Positions 32,777-44,516 are shown, counted from the stretch's first letter. The stretch is DNA of 64,000 bases from Eustoma russellianum (GCA_036186865.1 AP025062.1:26806672-26870671); one strand, 5' to 3'. Notes: generated by a model from the letters alone, not told the origin. A program made the numbers and translations.

Positions 32777-34842
32777 GGAGCCCACACATCGAAAGATACA
32801 TCTATTAAGTGGTTCCTTGACAGTGGATGTTCGAGACACATGACGGGTGACCCGAGCCTGTTCACCAAACTAAAGAAGGTCACAAAAGGCGGATCCGTGA
32901 CCTTTGGAGACAACAACGAAGGCAAGATCATCGGAAAAGGTACGATTGGAGATTCAAATACTCTACAAATCTCCAACGTCTTTTTGGCAAGCAACTTATC
33001 TTACAATCTTCTTAGCATTTCTCAATTTGTTGACAATGGTTTTAATGTGTGTTTTACTCACCCTTATTGCAACATAATAAATAAAAATGGAGAAACCGTT
33101 TTAAAAGAAAAACGAGAAGGTAATATTTTTACGCTTTCTATGGATGATGTAGTGACGCTAAAGTTAAGTGTTTTATGTCAAATGAACCCAATGTGAATTT
33201 ATGGCATAGACGTTTAGGACACATTGGCATTTCCACACTAGAAAAGCTTCAACGAAAGAACCTAGGACGGGGATTGCCTAAGCTTGATTTAGACAACTTT
33301 CAGTTGTGTGAATCTTGCATAAAAGGCAAACAAACACGTGATGCACTTAAGCCTAAAAACGAAATAAGCACGACTAGAATCTTAGAACTATTGCATATTG
33401 ATTTGTTTGGTTCTAGTCGCACTACAAGCCTTGGTGGGCGCCACTATGCATGCGTGATTGTTGATGACTTTTCTCGTTATACTTGGACTTTATTTCTTGC
33501 ACATGAGGATGATAGCTCCGTAGAGATTGCAAAATTAATTAAAAAACTTGAAAATCAATACGGTGTAAATGTGAAAAAGATAAGAAGTGATAGAGGCGGT
33601 GAGTTTAAAAACAAAGAGATGATTTCGTTTTGCGAAGAAAAAGGAATCAAGCATGAGTTTTCGCCACCTAGAACTCCACAATTAAATGGAGTAGTAGAAA
33701 GAAAGAATCGTACATTACAAGAAATCGCTAGGACTATGTTATGCAAAAATAAATTGCCTAGATTTCTGTGGGCGGAAGCCGTAAATTGTGCATGCTACAT
33801 TGTAAATCGCCTATCTATAAGAAAGAAAATAAACAAGACGCCTTATGAGATTTTGAATGATCGCATGCCTAAGATTGACTATTTTCGTGTGTTTGGATGC
33901 AAATGTTTTGTCTTGAATACAAAAGATAATTTAGATAAATTTGAATCCAAATCAATTGAGTGCATTTTTGTTGGATATTCTATAAATTCAAAGGCATATA
34001 GATGTTATGATCCTCTCACTAGACAAATTATGGAATCCATTCATGTGAAATTCAATGAATTTGGTGAGATTGATAAAGATAAGGAATATGACGATGACTT
34101 TGAATTGAAACCCGTGTTGAATGAAGATGATGATTCTTTTGATATGCATGATATGAATGACACACTAGAAATGCATGATCACATAGAAATGCATGATAAC
34201 ATAGAAAATAATCAACCAAGATGGCATAGAGATCACCCACATGATCTGATCATAGGCGACCTCACTCACGGTGTGCGACCACGTAGAAGAATTACATCGG
34301 ACGAAATAAATGAATTTCATGCTATGATTTTTGAAATTGAACCCAAAAATGTGCATGATGCTTTGAGTGATTCTTCTTGGATTGATGCCATGCATGATGA
34401 ACTTAATCAATTTGTTAGAAACGATGTATGGGATTTAGTACCACGACCACAAGACAAGACTATAATAGGCACAAAGTGGGTGTTTAGGAATAAAATAAAT
34501 GAAGAAGAAAAGGTTGTTAGAAATAAAGTGAGACTTGTAGCACAATGCTATAATCAAGAAGAAGGAATTGACTACGATGAAACATTTGCACCCGTAGCAC
34601 GTTTAGAAGCTATACGACTATTACTTGCTATTGGTTGCATGAAAGATTTCAGATTATATCAAATGGACGTAAAAAGTGCATTCCTAAACGGATTTATACA
34701 AGAAGAAGTATACGTGAAGCAAGCACCCGGTTTTGAAGATTTGAAACATCCCGATCACGTGTACAAACTAAAGAAAGCACTATACGGCCTAAAGCAAGCA
34801 CCGAGAGCATGGTATGATCGTTTTTCTACTTTCCTTTTATAA
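32777..34842 (+). pseudogene. pol: Element D pol: protease, integrase, RT first part
   Basis: Protease: IKWFLDSGCSRHMTGDPSLF (32805-32865) with active-site DSG. A one-base deletion near 33150 shifts the frame. Integrase: finger LWHRRLGHIGIS...CESCIKGKQ (33198-33330), catalytic Asp in HIDLFGSS (near 33400), Asp in IRSDRGGEF (33580-33605) and Glu in LNGVVERKNRTLQE (33682-33720). The C-terminal part VFGCKCFVL, FVGYSINSKAYRCYDP is followed by an acidic linker rich in HDM. RT: WIDAMHDELNQF, GTKWVFRNKINEE, VRLVAQCYNQEEG, MDVKSAFLNGFIQEEVYVKQ, LYGLKQAPRAWYDR. It ends at a TAA (34840-34842) inside RT. Confidence 0.93.
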
Positions 34843-35870
34843 AATAATTTTAAACGAGGTACTATAGATAGTACACTATTTTTGAAACAAGATAAATCGG
34901 ATTTACTTATTATCCAAATCTATGTTGATGACATTATTTTCGGTTCTACCTCACATAGACTTGTTGAAAATTTTGAAAATTGCATGAAATCTGAATTTGA
35001 AATGTCTATGGTTGGTGAACTAAATTATTTTCTTGGCTTGCAGATTAAGCAAACGAGTAAAGGGATTCACATAAGTCAAGCAAAATATGTAAATGACATG
35101 ATTAAAAAGTTTAACTTTGAAAATTTGAAACCATCCCCCACCTCTATGAGTGTCACTACTAAATTAGACAAAGACGAACATGGTAAAGATGTTGATAATG
35201 GCTTATATCGATCTATGATAGGTTCTTTGCTATATTTAACTGCTAGTAGGCCTGATATTATGTTTAGTGTATGCATGTGCGCACGATTTCAAAGTCAACC
35301 TAAGGTGTCTCACTATAATGCGGTAAAAAGAATATTCCGCTATATTAACACACGCCCACCTTAGGAATTTGGTACGATAAGGATTCTACATTTAACTTAC
35401 ATGCTTACACTGATGCAGATTATGGTGGCTGCAAAATAGATAGAAAAAGCACGAGCTGAGCTTGCCAATTTATAGAAAATTCACTCATTTCATTGTTTTC
35501 CAAAAAGCAAGCAAGTGTTGCTTTGTCCACTACTGAGGCTGAGTACATGGCACTTAGCCTTTGTTGCACACAGTTGTTGTGGATAAAACAACAACTTTCG
35601 GACTTTGGAATTACCGTAAATAAAATTCCTATATATTGTGATAGTATGAGTGCCATAAATTTGTCTAAGAATCCCGTGTTACATTCTAAGGCTAAGCATA
35701 TAGAAGTACGCTATCACTTTCTTCGTGATCACGTAAACAATGGTGATATTGTCATAGATCACGTACGCACAGAAGCACAAGTAGCAGATATCTTTACAAA
35801 AGCCTTAAATCAAGCCACGTATGAATCTCTTCGTTCTAAATTAGGCATGATTCCCGTTGATATGATTTGA
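34843..35870 (+). pseudogene. pol: Element D RT second part and RNase H
   Basis: It continues in the same frame after the TAA: QIYVDDIIFGST (34917-34952) is the catalytic YVDD box, then FEMSMVGELNYFLGLQIKQ, SQAKYVNDMIKKF and SLLYLTASRPDIMF. A frame change near 35345 precedes YTDADYGGCKIDRKSTS (RNase H first Asp). A TGA follows near 35457, then SKKQASVALSTTEAEYMAL (Glu, 35503-35555), CDSMSAINLSKNPVLHSKAK and HIEVRYHFLRDHV to a TGA stop at 35868-35870 (DMI). Apart from these lesions all RNase H motifs are present. Confidence 0.92.
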
Positions 35871-35929
35871 TTTGACGTGATTTGATTTTCTTTCCTTGTT
35901 AACAGGAATCTTTTGATTTACTTTCCAAA

Positions 35930-36179
35930 ATAAAGGGGGAGAGAAAAGCATGATTTAAGGGGGAGAGAGAGACTAATTGATACTAATTGCACAAATTAAG
36001 GGGGAGCCGGATTTGAAATTTGAGAGAGAGAGACTAATTGATACTAATTGCACAAATCAAGGGGGAGCCGGATTTGAAATTTGAAATTCAAATTTCAAAT
36101 TTGTGCATGTTTCAAGGGGGAGCGATAGCATTTAAATCATGTGCATAAGTTATTTTGAAAATCATCAAAAGGGAGAGAT
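35930..36179 (+). repeat. Iterated polypurine tracts before D 3' LTR
   Basis: Six PPT-like runs: AAAGGGGGAGAG (35932), AAGGGGGAGAGAG (35957), AAGGGGGAGCC (35999), AAGGGGGAGCC (36059), AAGGGGGAGCG (36114) and AAAAGGGAGAGAT (36167-36179), the last adjoining the LTR. Two of them sit in a direct repeat of about 60 bp (35965-36085, AGACTAATTGATACTAATTG core). Near 36080-36105 an AAATTTGAAATTCAAATTTC inverted repeat occurs. Multiple polypurine tracts are a known Sirevirus trait. E has the complementary CTCCCC runs at 58425-58590. Confidence 0.85.
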
Positions 36180-39100
36180 TGTAGAGAAAAGGGGGTTCGA
36201 GTGATTTCAAAATAAGTGACTTAAATGCATGATATATATACAAACGTGTACATGTATGCATGATACTTTGCTATTACTTGCCTTATTTAGCTTATATATA
36301 ATGTTGCCAGACTAACGAGCCATGAAGTGTTAAGGCTTACATCATATGGCAAACATTTGTTGTGTTTATACTATTTTCAGGTGCCACCATTAATGAACTA
36401 AACTAGTTCATTAAGTGAAGTACTTAGTTTATTAAACTAAGTAGTTCATTAAAGGAAGCCACATTTGGAAAAGGCACAAAGGCAAGAAAGCTAAGGAAGG
36501 AAAGTTTTCTCCTCCTCCCCTCTTTAATGTGACACGCCACATATGCATATATTACATATATTTTCAGATTTTTTAAGAAAAGGCACATACACATGTATTC
36601 CAACGTACTACCGATACGATATATATTTTACGTACGTACGTTAACGTCACACCACTATGTTTAACTCATATTTATGAGTATATTCAGGTCTTATATCATA
36701 TGATATAAGATATGGCGATGACAAATTAAATACGACACGATAAAAGGTTCTAAACCGGAAATTGTCGTATCGGGCGAATACCGAAACTTTGCCAACGTTT
36801 CACGTACTTGCCATAAATAAATGGCCAGCCCCTATACTTCAAAATTCCATAAACATTTCGTGGGATACATGAAAAATTCAGCCAAAAATACTTTCCATGT
36901 TGGCACACACAAATTACCCCACATTAAGGCCAGAATGTGAAGATTCCAAGTTTAATTTTGTCACATGTTAATGGTACCACTTTAGACCAGCCAAGTGCTG
37001 AGATTTAAAGTATATATTATATATATATTATGTATAACATAATATATATAACATGTGCAAAAGTTAGAACTTAAATTAGAGAAAAATCAGGTAATCGATA
37101 AATATCGAAAATTCGGTTTTCTACGCACACAACACATGGAACGTTTTTGGTACATCATGTGACACGTATCTAGACACTTTTTACATATGTTATACATCTT
37201 AAAGTTTTCTAGAAAATTAAATTAAGGGCTGATTGGAATATAACATGTGTGTATTATTAAATGTGCATTATTTTACAAAGTTAGCAAAAATAAATTTCAG
37301 CACATACACATACATATCCATTGCCACCTACAGCTGAGATGGAGCTTATTTGGAGCCTTGTTGGCATATTGATTGGTAAAGGATCAATCATACAATGTTG
37401 GTGAATTAAAGAGAGAAGCTACAAATGGTAAGAATTCAAAATTTGTCTCTCTTATATCACATGCTGAAAATTTCAGCATGCTAAACAAGTTGGCCGATTT
37501 TTATGACTTTAATGTGATATATTTCATCATCTTCTATTGTGTGATTGATTGGAAGAAGAAATGGAAATGATTTGAATATTATTTAAATTAATAAAGTGTC
37601 ATATTCTACATATCACACATGCTGAAATTTTTTCAGCATGTGTGAAGACATGGTGTGGCCGAATATATGAGCTAAAAAGTGTCCATATTCATTTCTCATG
37701 TGATAGGAATAATTACCATCAATTGGTGATTCATTTTTTTTAAAGAAAAATCAAAGTAAATTTGGCATTATTTTGAATGAAATGGAATGTGTCACATGCT
37801 GAAAATTCAGCATGGCAATATCACTTGATGGCCGAAATTTTGATTAAGGAAGGAAGAATTTTGTGTCTTGCAATTTATGTGATATATCTTATGATTTATG
37901 GAAATTATTTTGTGATGATTTTGGCACATGTTTAAGTGTAATTCTCAGATTTTTCCAAGTCATCAATGATGACAACATTCATCCAATAAGAAGGTGCCAA
38001 GTAAGCGAAGCCTAAATGATCATCCAATAAGAAGATGCCAAGTAAGCAAGACCTTGTCACAATGATGTCTTACATCCTCCCAAGGACTTAGAAGATAATT
38101 TTCAAGAGGGGGAGACACTCACAGGGGGACGGCTGCATCATCATTAAAAGGAAAGAGGTTGAGCAAAAACAAAAACAAGAACAAGCATTGCAAATCAAAG
38201 TGATCAAAAAGCCTAACTCTTCTTCTTCTACATTCTCTTTCTTTCTTTCTTCTTGTAAGCCTATTGTATTCATATCTTTCAATCTTGAATAGGCTTGATA
38301 TAGACCACCACATATTCCATATCTTTGTAAAAGATTGATCAAGGTGTGATCAATCTTCATTCTTGCGAGGTGGTGGTGTTCGTGCATATTGTATTGAACG
38401 TACAAGGTTTGTAAAGGGTTGGAGTTGGTGTGTAACTCCATCAACCCTGTGGTAAGGTGTATTGCGTGTGTGTGATTAGTGTGAACCAAGGAAGGTGTTC
38501 CTTGAAGACTGGAGTAGGTTGTTTATAACTGAACCAGTATAAAATTCTTGGTGACATTTACTTTCTGCATTTACTTTTCAGTTACTGCACTGATTACCCT
38601 TCTTGTTCGCATTTGTAAAAATAGTTAACGAATTTCAAAAATCACGACAATTTCCAGAAATATACTCACACGTTCTAGGGTTAATTTGGCACAAGTTTCA
38701 ACCCTTTTGGATAAGTATAAGTCAATCAAACATCAAAAGTTCTGAGACTAGTGTAGTCTGATTTTCAGACTTGTAAAGGTTGAGACTTTGATTGTAGTTG
38801 ACCTACTTCCCAAAATAATTTTGCAAAACTGTTTCAACCCATTTAAATATAGTATATAAGGAGTTAGTGGTTAAAGTTTCAGAGCTTTTGGACATTCACA
38901 CAAATAGGAATAAATTTTTCAAAACCATCTACCGTTTCTGGCAGATTCGAGCAATCTGAGTACCAACAGTTTTTGAAGGGGTTAAAGGTTGAATTTTAAT
39001 TTGAAATTTTTAGGGGACCCTCATAACATCTGAGGCTAAGTTCTCTCAAAATTTCAGAATTTGTGGAGACCTCAAACCTGGTTTTAAAAACGTTTTAAAA

Positions 39101-39228
39101 CTGGTTCTGAAAACAGAATCTGTTTTCAGAAGTTCAATTGTTTAGGTTAAACAAATTTTAAAAACCACACTTTCCGCACCATCTATTCAACCCCCCCCCC
39201 CTTCTAGTGGTGCCTTGCAGATCCTACC
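36180..39228 (+). repeat. Element D 3' LTR (3049 bp)
   Basis: Pairs with 27691-30737. ACGT box at 36630-36641, palindromes at 37460-37480, 37614-37644 and 37795-37814. It ends GATCCTACC, the last base altered, before the GATTG duplication. Confidence 0.94.
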
Positions 39229-39233
39229 GATTG

Positions 39234-39594
39234 GATTGAGGATCTTGAAGAACCTTCACCTAGGGTTGAAGAGGAGCCAAAAATCGCCTAAGAGGGGAGA
39301 TGAGCGCCGGTTTTCTCTGCGTAATGAGAAAACTGACGTTCTGTCAGTTTTTATATGGAAAGGGGAAAATTTAGAGTTTCTAAATTATATCCTATTTTCT
39401 TATTTATCTTAAAGGATAAATCTTTAATATTTAATTCAAAAATTAAATATTAATCAATTCCAATATTTAAACTCTTAATTAATTCCCATTAATCCTATTA
39501 CTTAATTCGAAATTTATTACCGTTGACCGTTATTAATCACATCTAATTCCTTTTTTATCTCTTAATTATTCTACGGAGGGTGAGGGGCATAACA
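39234..39594 (-). repeat. Element C 3' LTR, part right of D
   Basis: GATTGAGGATCTTGAAGAACC continues the C LTR interrupted at 27690 and matches 46750-47109. It ends GGGGCATAACA at 39594. Confidence 0.93.
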
Positions 39595-39606
39595 TTCCAC
39601 CCTCTT
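39595..39606 (-). other. Polypurine tract of element C
   Basis: Minus strand AAGAGGGTGGAA immediately before the LTR start TGTTATGCCCC. Confidence 0.8.
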
Positions 39607-39638
39607 ACCAAAAGTTTTGTCCTCGAAACTGGCGTACC

Positions 39639-41257
39639 TTATTGAAATAGCTGTGGATATAGCTCCTTCATTTGCTCCTCAAACTCCCACGTGGTTTCAC
39701 GCTCCGTATGGTTACTCCATTGAACCTTGACGTACGAAATGACGCGTCTACATAGGACTTGATCTTTCCTGTCCACAATCTTTATTGGATGTTCTTCGTA
39801 AGTGATATCCTCCTTAACGTCCAACGGTTGAGCTTCCAGGATATGGCTCGGGTCCGATACGTATTTCCTTAGTTGAGACACATGAAATACGTTATGGACT
39901 TGGGACAAGCTCGGAGGCAAGGCTAATCTGTATGCTCTCTCACCAACTTTATCAAGCACTTCGTAAGGGCCAATATATCTAGGGCTTAACTTGCCCTTCA
40001 TTCCAAATCTTGCAACTCCCTTGGTGGGTGAAACTCGTAGATAGACCTTTTCACCTTCCTTAAACTCCAAGGGTCGTCTTTTAGTATCGGCCCAACTCTT
40101 ATTACGATCTTGAGCCACCCTTAGCCTCTCTCTTATCACTTTGACCTTCTCAATTGTTTGCTCAACCAATTCTGGTGCAGTGATTGTCCTTTCCCCAACT
40201 TCATCCCAGCAAACCGGGGACCTGCACTTACGTCCGTATAAGGCTTCAAATGGCGCCATGCCAATTGCACTATGATAGCTGTTATTATATGAGAACTCCA
40301 TCAACTTCAGCATGCTATCCCAGTTTCCTTTGAAATCTACGGCGCACGCTCTCAACATATCCTCCAAGGTTTGGATGGTTCTCTCAGATTGTCCATCCGT
40401 TTAAAAGTGGTATGCGGTACTCATTCTTAGCTCAGTACCCATCGCTTTCTGAAATGTCCTCCAAAACTAAGAAGTGAACTTGGGATCAAGTCCGACACGA
40501 TGCTGACGGGGACTCCATGCAAACTCACAATGTTGTCCACGTATATGTTGGATAATTCCTCATAAGAGGTACCATGTGGCATGGCTATGAAGTGAGCTGT
40601 TTTTGTCAAGCGGTCAACAATTACCCAAATCATCTCATTTCCATTCCTAGTTTTGGGTAACCCCATCACGAAGTCCATAGTTACGTGCTCCCACTTCCAT
40701 TCTGGAATCTCCAGTGGCATCATCAAACCACCAGGTCGTTGATGTTCAGCTTTGACTTGTTGGCAAACCAAACACCTTTCAACATACTCCGCTATAGATC
40801 TTTTCATCCCCATCCACCAATAGTTTCTTTTGAGGTCCTTATACATCTTGGTGCTGCCGGGGTGGATGGATAACCTTGAATTATGAGCTTCGCGTGGCAA
40901 CTCCTTTCGAAGCTCATCATGGTTAGGTACACACAACCTATTCTGAAACCATAAACTTCCATCTTCTCGCAATTGGAAATCCTTTACTGGTTCCGTAGTC
41001 AATTTGTCGTGGATTTCTCTTAGCGCTGTGTCACCATACTGCGCCTCTTTGATTCTGTCCACCAAGTCTGGGCTGATAGATAAAGCCGTAAGAACATTCG
41101 CCACTGAGTCCACCACTTCGAGGTCAAACTCCTCAATCTCTCTTTCCAATGGAGACTGTCTTGCGTGGCTAGACTTTCTGCTCAATGCGTCTGCCACTCT
41201 GTTGTCCTTACCCGGATGATAATTGATGGTTAAGTCATAATCCTTAAGTAACTCCAA
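39639..41257 (-). pseudogene. pol: Element C integrase with chromodomain
   Basis: On the minus strand: end of RNase H (MELLKDYDLTINYHPGKDNR, DALSRKSS), zinc finger (HPGSTKMYKDLKRNYWW...CLVCQQVKAEHQ, about 40870-40740), core Asp in TMDFVMGLPKT, then the second Asp in IVSD near 40500. A frame change and stops (TAG and TAA in the shifted frame, near 40470 and 40400) separate it from the Glu in TDGQSERTIQTLEDML. The C-terminal half 40367-39639 has the GPY/F motif (YIGPYEVLDKVGERAYRLALP) and ends in a chromodomain-like region (VKEDITYEEHPIKIVDRKDQ, then VQWSNHTERETTWEFEEQM), which directs insertion toward marked chromatin in chromoviruses. It ends near 39639 at YPQLFQ. Confidence 0.92.
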
Positions 41258-41269
41258 CCATCTTCTCTG

Positions 41270-43072
41270 TCACATATTTAGCTCCTTCTGCGAGAATAGG
41301 TTCAAACTCTTATGATCAGTGAATACAGCACATTTCTCTCTATATAAGTAGTGCCTCCAGATCTTAAGAGCAAATACCACAGCTGCGAGCTCCAAGTCAT
41401 GCGTCGGGTAATTCTGCTCATATGGTTTCAATTGTCTTGACGCGTACGAAATAACTCGTTCATTTTGCATCAGGACACAACCTATAAACAGAAAGTTAAT
41501 TCAAGACTAGCATATGTATATACAATGCATTAATTGTAATGATGTACATACCTAGTCCTTTCTTGGATGTGTCACTATAGATCACGAAACCATCAGTGCC
41601 GGAGGGTTGTGCCAACACCGGGGCTGTGGTCAATCTCTTCTTGAGCTCAGTAAAGCTCTGGTCGCATTCAGCAGTCCAATCGAACTTAGTCTTCTTCTGC
41701 GTAAGTCGACTCAATGGAACGGCTATCGTCGAGAATCCCTCAACGAACTTCCTGTAGTAGCCTACCAAGCCTAGAAAGCTTCTCACTTCAGTCACGTTGG
41801 TAGGTCTTGGTCATTCCGTGATGGCGTGTATCTTTTTAGGATCCACAGAAATCCCTTCTTCTGAAATCACATGACCGAGAAAGGTTACACTTCTTAACCA
41901 GAACTCGCACTTGCTGAATTTGGCATAAAGCTTTTGTTGACTCAAAATTTGCAACACCACTCTTAAGTGTTCAGCATGAGCTTGCTCATCGGGGGAATAG
42001 ACCAAAATATCGTCAATGAACACCACCACAAATTGATCCAACTGTTCTCGGAACACGGTATTCATCAAGTCCATAAAAGCTGCTGGGGCATTGGTTAGTC
42101 CAAAAGGCATCACCAAAAATTCATAATACCCGTATCGAGTCCGGAAAGCGGTCTTAGGTACGTCTCCGGCTTTCACAAGCAGCTGATGATACCCCTGACG
42201 AAGGTCAATCTTTGAAAACCAGCGAGCTCCCTTAAGCTGATCAAATAAATCCTCTATTCTTGGCAGAGGATATTTGTTCTTGATGGTGATTTTATTCAAC
42301 TCTCGGTAATCAATACACAACCTCATACTACCATCTTTCTTCTTTACAAATAGTACTGGAGCTCCCCAAGGGGATACACTGGGGCGAATCAATTTCTTGT
42401 CTAACAACTCTTGAAGTTGTCCCTTAAGCTCTTTGAGTTCAGCTGGAGCCATTCTATAGGGTGCCTTAGATATAGGCTCGGCTCCAGGTTTCAAATTGAT
42501 TTTGAACTCCATTTCTCTCGATGGCGGAACCCCCGGCAAATCATTCGGAAATACGTCCTTGAACTCATTGATCACCGGAATTTGATCTATAGAGGGAACC
42601 TCCTGCTTCGCATCTAATGCATACACCATAAATCCCTTTGCTCCTTTCTGTAGGACTTTAAAGGCCTTTATCGCCGTCAAGTATATCTTCTTTGGGGCTT
42701 TTGTTAACTTGACATTTCTTTGAACCGTTATTTCATTCATCTCCAGGTCCTTAACGGTCACTTGTTTGAGTTTGCAGTGAATATTGGCATGATTCTTGGT
42801 CAGCCAATCCATGCCCAATATAACGTCGAAATCCTTCATCGGAATTGGAACTAATGCCACTGAAAACGATTTTCCATCCAACTCCAACTCACAATCTTTG
42901 TACTGGTGGTGGGACACCAGCACTTGTTCGCCGGCTGCTTGCACCCTGAAGGGGTTCTCAAGCCATTCGGATAAGCAGTCGAGTCTTTTGGCGAATCGCT
43001 TAGAGATGAAGGAGTGACTAGCTCCGCTATCAAACAATACGTTTGCAGGTACTTTATTAACTAGGATCACAC
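41270..43072 (-). pseudogene. pol: Element C protease, RT and RNase H (split by an intron)
   Basis: Minus strand from 43072: protease VLFDSGASHSFISKRFAKRL and VILGMDWL. RT: PPSREMEFKINLKPGAEPIS, PVLFVKKKDGSMRLCIDYRE, FSKIDLRQGYHQLLV, FLVMPFGLTNAPAAFMDLMN, VVFIDDILVYS (catalytic Asp pair in FIDD, near 42000) and CEFWLRSVTFLGHVISEEGI. A TGA replaces Trp at about 41808. Then TEVRSFLGLVGYYRKFV and RNase H FDWTAECDQSFTELKKRL, VIYSDTSKKGLG, an intron (41482-41551), MQNERVISYASRQLKPYE and TDHKSLNLFSQKELNM ending at a TGA where Arg is usual (near 41270). Joined at the intron the RNase H motif is continuous. Confidence 0.93.
41482..41551 (-). other. Intron inside RNase H of element C (70 nt)
   Basis: Minus strand: donor GGACTAG|GTATGTACAT at 41551, acceptor CTGTTTATAG|GTTGTGTCC at 41482. 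Phase 1. It lies between KKGLG and CVLMQNERVI, which are contiguous in related RNase H proteins. The insert is AT-rich and the unspliced frame ends in a stop within it (IHMLVLN then stop). Both splice sites fit plant consensus. Confidence 0.8.
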
Positions 43073-43181
43073 CTAAGCACAAAAGTGTAACACATAAAGG
43101 TTTTCACATAAAACACATTTAATCATCAACTTAAAAGACTAAAATTCAGCTTAAGCTACTATTATTGAACTTAAGTTGTAC
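43073..43181 (-). other. Intron at gag/protease boundary of element C (109 nt)
   Basis: Minus strand: donor GTGACAG|GTACAACTT at 43181, acceptor CTTTTGTGCTTAG|GTGTGATCC at 43073. Phase 1, joining DANVVTG to VILVNKVPANVLF, the usual uninterrupted text in this lineage. It is T-rich. Unspliced RNA meets a TAA two codons into the intron, so Gag alone would be made. Confidence 0.7.
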
Positions 43182-44253
43182 CTGTCACAACGTTGGCGTC
43201 CTCTTGGACTTCGGCGTTTGTCATCGCGTGGACTCTTGCATTGGGCCTGCCTCTCTGCTGCTGGGCCGGCCCTGCTTCTGCTTGAGGCTTAGGGTTCCAT
43301 TCGGGGCAATCTTTGATCCTGTGGCCTGTCTTTCCACACTTGAAACATGCTCCGGTTATTTTCCAACATTCACCCACGTGTCTCCTCTGGCAGTGTGGGC
43401 ATACTGCAGGTGCTTGACGATCAGGCCGGTTCTGTTGCGGTGCCCTCTGAACTGGCCCCGCCTGCCCTTTTCTAGGGATCTTGACCCAACGTCCGGGTCT
43501 ACCACCGCTTGGCTCTTCCCTTGGTCTCTTGCTCAACTCGTCACGAGCCTCATTAGGCTGTGACCTGCGTATGTCACTCTCCACGCGGTAACATGCATCC
43601 AACATCTCCTCAAATGTCTTTAAACTGGACCCCGCTATTGCCGTCCATATGCGGGGGTTCAAACCTTCTTCGAATTTCAGCATTTTCATTCTATTGTTTT
43701 CCAATACCATGGGCGTGAATTTGCCCAAGGCATGGAACCTATCCGCATAGTCAGAAACAGTCATCCTCCCTTGTTCAAATTTGTCGAACTGCCTCATCTT
43801 CTCTAAGATGGCAGTCTCAGGCACATAGTAGTCTTTGTAAGCCTATACGAACTGTCTCCGCTGAATAGGGGGGTTCATCTTTGGCAGTATCCCATTCCAC
43901 CAGGCATTAGCTCTGCCGATCAGCAGCGGGGTGGCTACATCCACCTTCAATTCTTCAGGCACTTGCACAAGCCTGAAACACATCTCCACCTCGTCTAGCC
44001 AGAACCCAGCCACCAGTGGGTCAGTGGTTCCTTCAAAATTGGGAGCATGCATCTTCCACATCTCCCCTATATAGTACCTGATACCTTGTTGAGGGGGTGG
44101 CGTAGGAGGAGGTTGTTGTTGCTGCAGGGCAACTCCTTGTGCTATCACCGTGACAGCGTCTATCAGTGCTTGTGGTACTAGGACTGGTGGTGGTGGTGGA
44201 GGATTCTCGTTCCCATTACCACCGTTTCCCTGGTTATCTCTCCTGGGAGGCAT
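43182..44253 (-). pseudogene. gag: Element C gag
   Basis: Start chosen at the ATG 44253-44251 (MPPRRDNQGNGG). The upstream in-frame MILQK is less likely. It has a Pro/Gln-rich N-terminus, the Retrotrans_gag domain (YYIGEMWKMHAPNFEGTTDP, VAGFWLDEVEMCFRLVQVPE, ANAWWNGILPKMN), then a TAG at about 43845 (Gln-Phe-Val-stop, Glu expected) and continuation in the same frame (YYVPETAILEKMRQFDKFEQ, MTVSDYADRFHALGKFTP, MLDACYRVESDIRR). Two zinc motifs follow, CPHCQRRHVGEC and CFKCGKTGHRIKDC (about 43405-43300), then a tail ending DANVVTG at the presumed splice donor. Confidence 0.9.
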
Positions 44254-44516
44254 TTTCTGCAAAATCAATGCTTATTAGCATTCAGCAATTCCAAGAGTAA
44301 GTACTGAAGGCCCATATGCGTTGTACAAGGTGGAATCCGTGCACTAAAATAAAGTAACATTTATTGATTAACTTTTATCGCGCTCGCACACACCCATCCC
44401 AATCAAACTTACATATAGGATCACATACTTAAACCTAAAGATCAACTTAGGGTAAAGATCATGACTTAGGACTCTACATGTCATAACCTAGGTCTCCGAG
44501 GTAGATCTGATGCCTA
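44254..44516 (-). other. Leader of element C
   Basis: About 260 bp between primer site and gag ATG. No feature is seen beyond AT-rich untranslated sequence. Confidence 0.6.

Larger units (their letters stand above)
27691..39228 (+). mobile_element. Element D: full-length Sirevirus-like Ty1/copia retrotransposon
   Basis: LTRs at 27691-30737 (3047 bp) and 36180-39228 (3049 bp), inserted in the 3' LTR of C. The target duplication is GATTG (27686-27690 and 39229-39233), confirmed by the uninterrupted sequence in the other C LTR (GAAGATTGGATTGAGG near 46740). The final base of the 3' LTR is C instead of A. The internal region (5442 bp) has primer site, gag, protease, integrase, RT, RNase H and repeated polypurine tracts. 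Gag with a coiled coil, multiple polypurine tracts and LTR palindromes agree with the Sirevirus lineage. It is the most complete member of the A/D/E family, with only a handful of inactivating lesions. Confidence 0.95.
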
